A stretch of DNA of 64,000 nucleotides from assembly GCF_051991245.1 (NCBI RefSeq), contig NC_135425.1, positions 14,305,598-14,369,597 on the forward strand. The letters run 5' to 3'. This DNA is from Festucalex cinctus. Lineage: Eukaryota > Chordata > Actinopteri > Syngnathiformes > Syngnathidae. A program made the position numbers and the translations under genes. Below are positions 35,434-48,500 of this stretch, piece after piece (the stretch's first letter is position 1; every line of letters starts with the position of its first letter). The notes beneath the pieces were generated by a model. It saw nothing but the letters and a program-made list of their open reading frames with translations, ran no database searches and had not been told where the DNA came from.

Positions 35434-35930
35434 GTTGACTCCTGCCCGGGTGTCTCTCTCTCTCTCCCGTCCGTGTTGTGGGACGTCAACGGTGGGTAAT
35501 AAAAGTGGGATGCTCCTCCTCGTCCGCCGAGGAAATTAATTACGGACGGTTTATGTTTACAATATTAAAAAAAAAAAAAAAAACATACAGACGGGAAGCT
35601 AACACAGCCAAAGGGGTAACAACTAGCTCGGTACACAAGGTGAATTACTACTACAGCGACGACGACGTTCCATCTCACTCGCACGCCTTCCTTTCATCAT
35701 GATCCGGCCGAAAAGCAAGGCGTGGACTCCTTCGGAAACAGAACAAACGAACTTCAGAGCGAAACTCCGAGGAGTGACGCGAACACCTGCCCGGGGGTGC
35801 CTGCCTGGCTTTGAGGTTGACGGGTGGGGGGAGTCGGTAGTCTCGGGCCTGAGCTCCGGAGGCGGGCATAGTGTTACGTTCAGGAAACGTGGGAGGTCAG
35901 AGTATTCAGCGAAATCGTCGTGTTAAATTT
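35434..35930 (-). promoter_or_regulatory. PLPP1 5' UTR and promoter region
   Basis: Sequence just upstream of the PLPP1 start is richer in G, C and CpG than the surroundings, especially 35690-35880, consistent with a TATA-less promoter. A CT-rich run (35453-35470) and an A18 run (35566-35583) lie in between. Transcription start not determined. Confidence 0.5.
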
Positions 35931-36332
35931 AAATCAAATGTAATCAAAACAAATTTGTGTTTGCATTTGTGTTGATTTAATGGCTGTTTCAACTCCAGTG
36001 CTTGAATTGATGTCTGTATATGAATGATACACGGATGGATATAATGGAAATTTGTACTTTCTAACATTTTTCTTCGTCTTTGAATCCGACAGGAACTGAA
36101 GTTCCCCCGCAGTTGTCAAGTCATTGTCGCCACCTTGTGTTTAAGAGGTAACATTACAATTGCGATACACAAATAGACATTTTGCGTTTAGATGGTAATC
36201 TTAAGAGATACAATATGAGGATAGTCACTGTTTATACAATAATAAAGTCGTTACATTACAATTAAAAAGTTTTAGAAGTCACAAGTTTCTGGAAAAAAAT
36301 TGTAATGTTTTGAGGGGGAAATGAATTTGAGA

Positions 36333-36452
36333 CCCTGCGATTGGCTGGCAACCAGTTCAAGTTGTACCCCGCCTACTGCCCAAAGCCAGTTGAGATAGGC
36401 TCCAGCACCCCCGCGACCCTTGTGGGGATCAAGCTGTTCAGAAAATGGATGG
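36333..36452 (+). mobile_element. 5'-truncated retroposon with GGAT tail
   Basis: Same family as 30388 (CTGCGATTGGCTGGCAACCA to AAAATGGATGG). It is flanked by ATGAATTTGAGA at 36321-36332 and 36453-36464, a 12-bp duplication with slight ambiguity because it begins within the tail motif. Confidence 0.82.
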
Positions 36453-37489
36453 ATGAATTTGAGAGCGTAAAAGCTGCAGTTATGAGAATAACGTCATATT
36501 ACGAGGGGGTAAAAAAAACTCATTCTGATCTGGATAAAATATATTAACATAAAAACTGATATTTTCTGTTAATGCTTTCATAATAAGGACAATGCTTGTA
36601 AATTAAGAGATTCTGTATGCATTTATTAAAGTAGCTACAGTAATTCAAATTGTACATAAAAACATCTTGAAAAATGCATTTATCGTTCCAAGAATAACAA
36701 TTTTAAAAACTTTAAAAAATTGTTCACATCTTTGGTCAAGCACAGCTACAGCTTGACAAGAGGACAATTGATTTATGCCCATTTTAATGCACGGAAGAAT
36801 AAATATGACATCAAAGTAAAGTACAAATGCATAAACAAAGGCAAAAGGACGTGTCAAATATCACATCTTGTCAGACGTATTTAGTGAATACGTCTGGAGG
36901 GGAATGTAGTTGTGTACTGGTTGTTTTTCTAACGGTGAAACACAACCGGTTTTCGAAACATAACTGGTTACTGGTTGCACAGCCTGATTGTCATGTTCAA
37001 CTAGATTAAAAAAAAAAAAAAAAAAACATAAAACGTCACAGTAAATTGGAATAAAATAACATTTCTGACCATTAAATGGCTAATTCTGGTATTCCTAAAC
37101 ACAAACTTTTTTTTTTCTTTAAAACATGGAAAACGGACTTCCTGGAATCTGGATTATGACTTATTGCCCCCTGGTGGCCAAGGTGCGCACACCAGCAGCA
37201 CGCGGTCAATGAGCAGTGACGCACGAAACCATAATACATAAACTGAGGGAATATCCGGTGCCACTTTTAAACCACAGCAGAAACACCCACACCCTCCCGC
37301 TGATGCGACACCCCTGTGATCACATCAAAGCCAAAAGGTAAGCAGAGCTGCAACGAGTATGTTGGATGTACATATTAGCTTTTGCTTCTCATTAAGTGGC
37401 ACCTACTCAATTGTATCTTAAGACACCAGGGAACTGCTTCAAATTTCTTTTTCTTTCTTTTTTTTAAATACCAGAATTCCCATTAAAGT

Positions 37490-37646
37490 CAGGGTTTCCC
37501 AAACATTTTCATCTCAAGACACCAAATTTGATTTTTTCATATATGACCATTCTATGGACATACAGTATTAACCAATCACAAACTCGAATTTATATTAAAT
37601 ATGATTAATAAAATTTGGTTCCCGTGCCTCAGTTTGGGAAACTCTG
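37490..37646. mobile_element. Short hAT-like MITE
   Basis: CAGGGTTTCCCAAACATTTT at the left is mirrored by CAGTTTGGGAAACTCTG at the right (157 bp). Terminal sequence resembles Charlie-type hAT ends; the flanking duplication is not clear. Confidence 0.5.
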
Positions 37647-38043
37647 CTTTGAGTCAACGTCAATAATTAATAAATGACGTAGAAAATATAATTAAACGTA
37701 ACATTACAGCATGTTTCGTCCTTAAATGTTAAAATGTTGCTGAAAATGGGTTACATTGCGTGTCAAGAGGAGCATGGTAACAACTGTACACTTTGCTATT
37801 TACATCATATGACACATAAATACAGGAGTGATGATAGTACTATAAATAAAGTTATATAAAAATACGCCTGGCAATGGATACTGGAGGAGTGAACTCTACT
37901 GTTGTGGGTCAAACTGACCCCTTTGAAAATCTGGATGTGGTGGTATTTTTTTTCTTTTTGTTTCAAATAGAATTTTTTTTTTTTTTTTTTATGAACATAA
38001 ATCAAAGAAATGAAAATGCAAAACAAACCCAGAAACGGTTTAA

Positions 38044-38049
38044 TTTATT
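38044..38049 (-). promoter_or_regulatory. Possible poly(A) signal AATAAA for CSGALNACT1
   Basis: The plus strand TTTATT is an AATAAA on the minus strand, 536 nt beyond the CSGALNACT1 stop. It is one of several AT-rich possibilities and is offered only as a candidate. Confidence 0.25.
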
Positions 38050-38584
38050 CTGTTGGCCGTATTTTAATTTTTTCTAAATTAGAAATTGCATTGTATGCCT
38101 GTGTTCTTTTGTTTTGTTTGTTTGTTTTAATTAGACACTAGTCGTCCAATAACTGAAAAATGGAAATAAAGTACGGTCATCTAAATGATCTTGAAAAAAA
38201 AAAAAAAAAAAAAAAAAAAGTAGTTACATGAAGATTATTTTTTTTTAAATGCACAGGTCATTTTAACCCCACGAACATGGTTTGTCAAAAAAGAAAAACG
38301 AGGGTCGCCCCCATCTTGTCCAAAAAAATCTATTTACATATATATATATTATAAAATAATGTAAAGAGCATATTCTTCTAGGTAGAAAAACAATGCTTTC
38401 ATCCTAACATTTTATACATAACTAAAATATAAATATAAAAAAAGACATGTCAATACGTACTGTACAACAGGAAGTCCTGCATTCCACTCACTTGCTGTTC
38501 ACTTTCCATCCTCTAGGCGTCTCTACTTCCCAACAAATGAACACAAACGTCATTGAACGTGCGGTTGCTCTATTACGTTAGGTT

Positions 38585-41500
38585 TCATGTGTTTTTGGCG
38601 TTATGTTGATGTTGCGTTTTCTGCTTGCGCAGGTGCTCGTCAATGTCTTTGTGGAAGAAGAGCATGCCCAGTTGTCCGTGCGACGCCTCGTTCATGGCCT
38701 TGGACTGCATACACATGCGGTACTGCTCAGGCGTCAGTTCGTCGGCGCAGTGCTTCTCGTGCCACAGGTGGAAGAGGCCGCGTGATGGCGCCCGCACCAC
38801 CAGGAGGTTGCTGTGCAGGTACTTGCGGTACAGGTGCACGTCCTCGCCGCCCCAGCCCTTGATGTCGATGTCGAAACCTCCTGCAGGGAAGACAAGAACA
38901 TGTATGGCTGACTATTTGCGAGGCTGAATGAATGAATGTAAATTGATGTTGACGCGTCGCTGTTGACAAATTCAAACATCCGGGCATTTCTGTTACTTCC
39001 GTAATTCAACGCAATGCAAATGCTTCTTTTACACGGCGTATTATATTGCTTTTACTTGTGACTGGTACAAACCAGACAGATTGTTCTAGTAGTCAAACAG
39101 CATTGCATCACGTTTTGAAATCATCATCACAAATCAAATTACAACGATCCAACGTCTAATGCTTTTCAATAGGTTGACCGCCATTTTGTCTTGTGACGTA
39201 AACACTTTTTTTCCCCTTAGCTTTCTTTATTAATTCAAAAACCAACATCCAATTCGAATTGAGCACACAAAACAGAATTGTGCTAACAAGACACACACAC
39301 ACAAAAATACTTGTAAACTCTAAATTGTCAATTAGTTTATGCTAACAGTGGTGTCCAAACGATGACCCAGGGGCCATTTGTGGCCCGCCATCCACTTTTA
39401 AATGGCCCGCAGGATATATACTAAAGTTTACTCCACTTTTTGCTCTGTAAGTGTACAAATTGTGAACATATCATATAAATGATTCCCATGTAACTGCTTG
39501 AAAAATAGTTCTGTTTTGGACAGATTGCTCCTATTTTGGGTCTTAATGTCATCATGGGACTCAGCTGCTGTGCAGTACAGTTGCTAATATTTTCTGGTGG
39601 GTTACATGCAGGGTCTTCACCACCCCAAAATCTTGTAAAATCCTAAACTATTTGCCTTACAGAAAGCTGTTCAGGTAGCAGATAAAAATAAAAAATAAAA
39701 TAAAAAATCTAATTTATGAAAAATGTTTGATTTATTTTGGTGTGCTTGATAAATTTAAGTAAGAGGCCTTTGCATCCTTTTTTTTGTATGTAGCACTTGG
39801 ATGGAAAAAGTATGGATGCCCCTGGTGAAATGTAACTGAGCAGATGTTTATTATGTTAGCATAGCATTAGCGTAGAATCTGCACTGTTGCCATAAAGTCA
39901 GATTTACTAGCGATGCTGGCTGCCTGTGGAACCTTTTATCATTACCTATGTTGATGAAATCCGAGCGGTACTGGCAAGTCATACCGAATCCAAAATCTCT
40001 CCAGAAGCCCGTGTCTTTCTTCATCACCTGAAAAGACAGGAAGTAAAGCTAAAAAGCCCACAGGGGAGATACTTTCAAGGCCTCGCTGCTGCACTATAGA
40101 TTAGCATGACTCAAGCGTATTCCCCCACAGCTAAAAGAAGTTTTTTTTGTTTTTTTTGTTTTTTTTTTCTCCTTTATGGGTATGTTTTACCAGCTGTTGC
40201 TCCACTGGCGGGATGTGCTCGGTACTGCCATAGATCAGTCTGGGGTTGTACTGGCTGAATAACACAGGATAGAAAACTTTTTTACCTGGAATTAGAGAAA
40301 GGTATTATACTCACTCACTGGTATTTTTGTGGCCATATTTACACGTGAACGTAAAATTTACCGGACTGAGCGTTTAGTCGGCAAGATCCAAGGAAGTCGG
40401 CAGTGAAGTAGATGTCCACGTCGCAGAAGAAGAGCAGCACGTTGCCGCCCTTCCATGCCCGCGCCCCGACGTCCAGACCCCGACCTCGGGAGAACTCCTC
40501 GTCCAGCTGCAGGAGAGTGTAGTTTTTGAAGTTGGCCTCCCTGCAGGGTGAAGGGAAGCGAGTGGGCGGTTTTCGAGAGGTTCTGATAGAAACACCAGCC
40601 TTCATGGAACTGCCAGTGTGGAGTAAACAGTTTGACTGGCCTGTGCCGTTGGAACAGATTGGTAAAGTTGTTCGAACGTATTGGTAATATGTAGCACAAA
40701 TGTTAAAAACATAGCAGAGTCAGTACGCTGTAGCATTATAGGGAAAAAAATGTATGTTTTTAGCATTTAGCCTACATTTTACCGTTAAGTTTGAACGAAC
40801 CCAATAAAAACTTTATTCCACACTGGCAGTTCCACACCTCCGTCTGGAAAATGCGAAATCATGATGTAGCTTTGGTTGTTGCTGTGGCACCGTAAAAGCT
40901 GTATATCTGCATTAGCTACGTAACTAGCATGGCGTCAAAGCAGCGAAAATGCCTCCAAATAAAATCGATTGGGAACTTTTGCTAATTCGCCATTCATTAA
41001 TTCAGTTATTCAACTTTTTTCCCTATGGAACCAATCCTCAGAGGCTCTTTCTGTAGATCTCTTAGATGACACAAGATGGCGCCAAAGCTCTGGTTCATAA
41101 GAAAGTAGTAATTGGTGTCAAGGAAGTGGCTGAAGTTTTCTAATATCATTCTTAGGAGGGGGAGCTAAGTTTAGCCTCGGATTTTAGCGCATATTATGCA
41201 GACATACATAGCATCCTCAAAAATGTCAACATTTCAGCCTACAAGAACCCACACACAAAACGTGTAAACAAATAGTGAATCAAAGCAATACTTGTGGCTT
41301 AATTTGCCTTTCATTATTGTGTACTGTTAAATTAAAGTGACAGTTTTGGGCAATATTTGTATTGGTACGTCCCGAATATATTTTTGTCAATTTGACCATT
41401 TTTAATTGACTCACTAATTATACTGTACTTGAGTAGAGTTTACACTGAATACTTCCTCAAGTTATATAACTTACCCGAGTCACATATTCTAAAGTAACAC

Positions 41501-42505
41501 TACTCTTAAGTACAGTTTTAGCAACATGTTTGCGTGTCATCACCGGGTCACCATCGAATAGGGTTCCCACAGCTGAGCTTCAGCAGACGGCGCCTTTCTT
41601 TGGGAATCTGAAACGAGGCGACGACGGCGAAATCGCCAGAGAATGCGTAAACAGCTGCGACAGCTGTGATGTAGCCTCGGGGCCAAATAATTGATGCGGT
41701 TAGTGACTAACGCTGAGCTCATACGGGCTTTACATAAGAGAAAAAGAAGAGAGACGGACCCCCCACCTTTGTCGGGTGTCTGGTGAACCGGTTGAAATGT
41801 GCAGTGTGTGCACTGCTAATGGCCATAAAAAGACAAAATGCAATGTTGTCTTCTGAGTCCGAAATTTAGTGGCCTGACAAATCATGCAACCTCCTGAGGA
41901 TGTTTCTTCTTTAGTCCGTCAGAATCCTACAATCCTTAACTTGAAATCCCAACACCGATCCGAAGCCTAATTTGAAGCCAAACCTTTTTTTGAAACCCTA
42001 ACTTGACTTAAACCCTAACTTGAAACCTTATTTATGAAAGCTGAACCCAGCTTGAAAACCCTGTCCCTTATTTAAAACCCTAGGGCCAGTCTTGAAAGTC
42101 TAATTTGGAACCTTACTTTGAAACACTAAGCCTTGTTTGAAACCCCCATGAACCATAATTTGAAACCGTAACTCTAGCCAGAAATCCTGCTTTGAAATCC
42201 TCACCCTGAAATGAACCCCGAATTTAAAATCTTGAAAACCTGTCTTGAAACCATGCACCAGACTGGGAATCCTATATTGACAGGTCTTGAACCCCAAGAT
42301 TGGAATCTTACGTTGAAACTCTAACCCGGTCTTGAAACTAATCCTGAACCCAAATAAAAAAAAAAAAACAACAACAAAAAACCTTGACTTGGATTCCTAA
42401 CTTGGTTTTGAAACTTTAATCTCAACCCCAACACTACTTGAAACTTGAAACCCTAAGGTGATAACCCACTTGGTCTAAAACCCTATATTTGAAACCCTGG
42501 CCCAT

Positions 42506-42543
<38 letters not shown>

Positions 42544-45500
42544 GAGTCTTGAAACCCAAACGTTTGAAACTCTAAAAGCCTACTTTTAATTGCTAACCAT
42601 GTTAAACCCTAAGCCTAGGCTTGAACCCTATAATGCCTACTTATAAACCCTGATCTTTATTTGAAAAGAGAACTTAAAACCCAAATGCTGCCTTGAAACC
42701 CTACTTCTTATTTGAATCTCAAATTTAAAACCCATTTTCTGTATTGAAACCCCACATTAAGCCCCTAACCCAGACTTAAAAAAAAAAAAAAAAAGTTTCA
42801 AAACCCAGTCTGATCTTGACACCTTAATTTGAAACCCTACTTTTAAACTGTAACCCTTGTTTGAGCTCTTAAATTCAGGCTTACAACCCTAATTAAAAAC
42901 CCAAATTCTGGCTTGAAATCCTGCTAACCTAACTGATTTAACATATCCGAAGCCTGACAGTGACGATTTCCATGGCAACAATTTCCTGTTGATTCTGTTT
43001 TTATCAAATGAAAACCGTGACACAATTTTGAGCTGGACAGCGACGAAATGTCATCAGCATGAAGCCGCATCACTGCAGGCAGCTTTGTTTGTGTTGTGTT
43101 GTTGTGATGGGAACGTGTGTGTATGTGTTCTGGCATGTGTGTACTTGCAGCTAGCCAGGTGCACTTATCAGTCACGGCGCATACTTGGGATGGCGGAGAA
43201 GCTGTCACCTGCGGAAAAATCCTTTCCTTGTCCCAAACAAAGGCGGAAATTCAAATTTGTGTGACTGACAGGCCCGAGCTGTCAGTCAAAGAAGCTTGTT
43301 ATTCATTTTTGGGAGCTTTGTGTGATCCTTTTGCTTCTTTTCAAGTCTTTGGCGTGTCAGCCAAGTCAATCCAACGTGAAACAGGGAATGCCAATCTGAT
43401 TGCCCAGCATATATATTTTAAAGCTATCACTATTAGCTAGCTAGACAGAATACAAAATGCTTACAAATCATTCCCGGACCTGATTAAATCAAACAAAGTG
43501 CATTTGTTTTATATTTTGAATGCTACTTGATTTAAATGCAATATGTGCTGCCTGCATCTTCGCTTACTTCTGCTTTCCTTCATCTCCCCTTACAAGGCTC
43601 TACTCATCATAAATCCCGTCCTCCGCACGTCTCTGGAATATCGCTAGTCACTTTCATTTCCATCTTCATCTCCCAATAGGGAGACACCAGACGCTTCGTG
43701 GCGGCGGACTTGAGGCCAAACATCAAGCTTACGAGTGGTCCACTCATCGCCATAGCAACCAAAATCCCTACATTCAGATAGAATGAGCTAGCGAGTGTTG
43801 ATTTCCTGACTCACCTGGACGTGTTCTCTAGAACGTGGCGCACCTCGCTCACCTGCTCCTTCCCGAAATAGACCACCGTGAGGTGGACGCGGCCGTCCTG
43901 GCGCACACACACCTCCCTGCACAGACATGCACACGCAAACGTTCTCATTAAGAAAGAAACATGAACACACATTGAAAGATGACACACAATGCTACTCCCA
44001 TCGAATATGCGGTGATTTGTGACGTTCTTCACATCTCAGTGAAAAGATGACAAATTTATTAACAGCAGAAAAAAATATTGAAATAGTATTGCTAATCCAT
44101 TCAAAAAACTCTTCATTCCAAACCCGAGACAGAATATGACACTGGCTTTAAACACACACTTGAAACCATAACTTGAAACCTCAATGAGAAAACCCAATTT
44201 AAAACCCGACTTTAAAATCCAAACCCTGACTTGATAACCCTAATTCAAAATTATGAAAATAAATGTACCTAGTCTTGAAACCTTAACCCTTGATTGAAAC
44301 CCTAACCCTAATTTGAAATCCTGTCTATGTCGTCAAAGTGCCACATAAAAACCTAACCATGGCTGAAATCTCACTTGAAATTCTATACCCTGACTTGAAA
44401 CCTAAAAGCCTAGTCCTGACTTGAAACCCTAATTTGAAATTCTCAATCGTTCTTGTTCAAAATCTCATTCTGACAACTGTCAACAAGCCTGTCTAAAAAC
44501 CCTAATTGGCATGAAATCCAAATTTCAAACACTAACTTGCAACAAATAATAATAAAAAAAAAAAGAGTTTAAAATCTCTCATGAATCTAACACAAGTAAA
44601 TTACATATATTTACAAATTTCATTTTTAAAAATGTTATTTTATATTTCACAGCTTAATAGATGGTAAAAATAGCTTCTGAAACTTTCTGTCACCAAACTG
44701 TTATGATAAAGCACCTGAATGTCGGAACACTCAACAGAAAATTTTCTTTCTGTATGAGGTTTTAATAGAAACAAATTTATCACGCCTGTAAATCGTCCAA
44801 AAAAAAAAAGATGGTATTCAACTGTGTCCTCATAAACATAGCTGTACAAATAAACGCTGAAAAATGAGATGAAAAATGTCATGAATGATACGTTTGTTCA
44901 GCCCGCCACAGATGCTGTTTTGTTTTGTGAGCGGGTCCGCTAAACGCTGGCGACGCAATTGGACGGCAAATTGATTTTCATCGGCATCTGAAGAGGAGAT
45001 TCGTGGGTGGGGGGGAAAAAAAAATCAGCAATTTTCTCTACTAATGTTTGAATTCATAGCTTATCTTTTCCTGTACTTATTTGCTGACATGAGCACACTC
45101 GCGCGCGCGTTCAATGCGAATGAGGCTGAAGTGTTGGCTCAGCTCCTCTCAAGTAAGTAAATGTTGCACTGCGCCGCTGTAGATCAACTTTTGTGCCCCC
45201 TGGAGGGTATTTGAACAGGCGGAAACGGTGAGGCAGGATTTACTAGGGTGAAAAAAGTAGTGATAAGCAACAGCATAGTTGGGCATAAATCACACACTTT
45301 ACAGTGTAAAGCAATAATAACTAGAAAAAGTGAAATTTTTGCAGAAATTCCGTGGGAATGCTAAAAGCTGAATGCTAATAAAATATTTCCCAAGCGAGAT
45401 TTGAACCAACGCACTTGCATGTCTACGTAATGCCAGGCAAGTATTATAACATATAACATGTGAGCCAACTTGGCCTGTTAAAAAATCATGGCTAATGGCC

Positions 45501-48500
45501 TATTTATATGTACAAGTGTTATCTGAAAGTACCCTCCATTCATTCAGATGGAAAAATTGTACTAATGATATACAGTGGAAAAATACAAAAAAATAAAATA
45601 AAATTCACACAATAGCGCCACCTAGGCATGAAGTACCTGCTATTCATTTAGATGGAAAAGTGGAACTAAGATAGTTGGTATACATGTAATGACTTAGCAT
45701 CATTGCCATGGATACATTTACAATGTACGGTCGGTCAGAGGTGGGATTCGATCCCGTGACCTCCTGGTTACCGGACAATGCATTTTACCAAGTGCGCCAC
45801 TGAGCAGTATCACAGTGCTGGTAATGATGAGAAGTGGTATGTATGGAAGTGGGCGTAGAAAGTGGGACTTGTGTCAGTCCCATTGAAAATGACTGGGGAA
45901 AAGTTGATATTTAACATTAAATTGTGCGTACTGTAAGCAGTGTGAAATACTGACGATGTATTCCAAGATGGCGTGAGTTTTTGAAGCAAGTTGAAATTTG
46001 AACGGTGTAAATCGGAAATATTATGTGGGAGTTATTACACGGCAAAAAAGCGTAGAGAATGAAAAGCAGAATAGCATTCCCACAACTAGACTAAGTGCAA
46101 TTTCTGGAGAAATTGCGTGGGAATGCTGAAAGCAAATTGAGAGATAAATTATAACCTCCTGGTTACTGGAAAATGTGTTTTACCAACTGTGCCACCGAGC
46201 AGTATCAGACACCTGGTATGATGATAAGTTATATATATGGAAGCGGGCGTGGAAAATGATACTTCAATGTGATACTTCAAAAGTTCAATGACTGTCCCAT
46301 TGAAAATGAATGGGGAAAAGTTGATATTAAATGTTAAATTGTGCAAATACTGTAAGTAATGTGGAATCAGACGATATGTACCCCGGGAGGCGTAAATCTT
46401 TTAAAATAGTTGAAATTTGAACAATATTAATTGGAACTATTATGTGGGAGTTGTTAGGCGGCAAAAAAGTGTGGAGAATAAAAATCATAATAACATATTT
46501 GGGAATGCTGAGGCATTCCCAAAATTAAAACGACACATTTTGATGCAAATAATGTCTCTCCCACAAGGGAGGGCATTACACAATAGATGATTATAAAAAA
46601 CGATGAGCTGCTATAAAAAGGGGATGCAATTGATTACCTACGATATTGCTGGAAAACACTAAATACTAAAATGTTATCGTTTAAAAGAGCGTTGGATTTA
46701 TTAGCCTGGAGATGCTCATTAGCTAATTAATCTATCCTTTCTTGTTGTCCCCTATCATTCAATCTGTCCTAGTTTTAGTTGCACAGAATTTAGACCCAGC
46801 AGCAATAAAATAAATTAACTGTCCTGTTATTTACTCACTCTAATCTCCCTGTGGATTTAATCCCCGTTTAAAATGGAAAAACTATGAATATGGAATCGGG
46901 CCCTCACCTGAAGTTTTGCATGAACTGCTTGAACTTGTCGGTTCGCCGGGACAGCGGCACCACGATATTGATGAGCACGTCGGACGTGTCCACCCGCTCG
47001 CTCTTCACCTTCATCAGCGGTCCGAAGGGCCGGAAGAGGACCAGGCGGCGGAATTCCTGACTGGAATCCCCGCGGAAGGTCAGCTCATACACTGTCCCTT
47101 TGTCCTTCTCTGTGCGCGTGATGCCTGTGCGCGGGAAAGCAAACACAAACTTGTGACAGGGCCTGCACGTGTTAATACAGGCTGTTTTGTTGTTTATTAT
47201 TATTTTAGTGGAAAGATGGCTGTGGGTGGAAATTTGTATTTATGAGTCGCAAGTTAGCTGTGGTCTAATACTGGCTGTGCAAACATGTTGCTTATAAAGA
47301 AACAGAAAACCATATTACAGTGAATTAGGGTCAGATCGATGAATAATCCGGCCAAAGCCGATGAAAGCCGTTTTATCTGTCAATTTTTGGATGACTTTAA
47401 AAAAAAAATAAATTATTTAACATAACCACATTACAAAAATGGCAACAAAAAACAACAACACATTTTTGACAATTTTTCCTTGTTGAATATGGTAAAAAAA
47501 GTAACATTTTATATATTTTATTGTGTTTTTTTTTTTTTAATTAATCAGACAATTAATTGGTTATCGGAATTTTATTTTGCCAAATACCAGAATTGGCATC
47601 GACCTGTATTAATCCATTCATATCACAAGGACCATAATATCACAACACCTGTATCGTACTTGTTGCAGTGCATATGGCCATACTATGCTGATATGAAATA
47701 TTTTACCAATAATAATGAGACCCGTAGCTCTGTCACTTCAAATACAATAAAATAAAACAGCAAAAAAAGAAATATTAAAAAATGTTTTGTCGGCCCGCTT
47801 ATTAAAGACAAAAACATGCCCAGAGTCCCCACCGCATTCAGCATAATGATGAGCAGCATTTTTAATCCGTTGCCTTATCTGTCAAAATCATCCTTAACAA
47901 GAAACTGGTTGATTTGAATTGAAAACACTACTAATGACGTCATTTATTAATTCTACTCACTTCGATTTTCATTTGAATCTATGCTAAACGTGAACAAAAC
48001 ACCCACAAATGCTAGGCTATTTTGGTCACCCATGCTAATTAAGTGGTGTTGTGGTCCTTCCATGACGTCAGCTTGTTTTTAAACAACTCTTCAATTATCG
48101 GACTTGCAAATTGAATCTGAGGTCAACACTGGGGGAAACGCACCAAGCTGAGACCACGGAGGAAGTAAAAGAGCCATGAAAGACGCTAATGAACCGGAAC
48201 GCGCTCTTCAAAGAGAAGAAGATGCAGTGTGATAACCACCCAAAACTGGCGAGCTTCCTGCGATGGGAGGCTTGATTTCCCCGCAGGGATGCTGTGATAA
48301 GCTTTGATTTTTTGCAAATACGTTGACCAATTTAGAGTACGTGTTCACATATCCTCCCCCATGGTTTTTCTGCCCCTGTTTTCTTGTGAGCAAGACCAGG
48401 CAGCTTTTCTTTGAGCCCTTTTTGCAGTGCCTGGAAATGCATTTTCTACCCAACTTTTTGGGTTAGTCGAATGACCCAATTAAATTGGGTCAAAAATGAA

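Larger units (their letters stand above)
35931..38584. other. Intergenic region between PLPP1 and CSGALNACT1
   Basis: AT-rich, with no supported gene. It holds a (GGAT)-tailed retroposon (36333-36452), a short hAT-like MITE (37490-37646), a GGGTCAAACTGACCC palindrome near 37906, poly(A)/poly(T) runs (37009, 37977, 38195) and, from 38584 downward, the CSGALNACT1 3' UTR of unknown length. Confidence 0.6.

Noticed and set aside
41930..42940. Interstitial telomere repeat (TTAGGG)n
   Set aside because: The unit has extra bases and no run of exact TTAGGG copies.
45738..45799. A functional tRNA gene
   Set aside because: A and B boxes fit, but acceptor and anticodon stems do not pair well and the segment lies within a repeat; treated as tRNA-derived.
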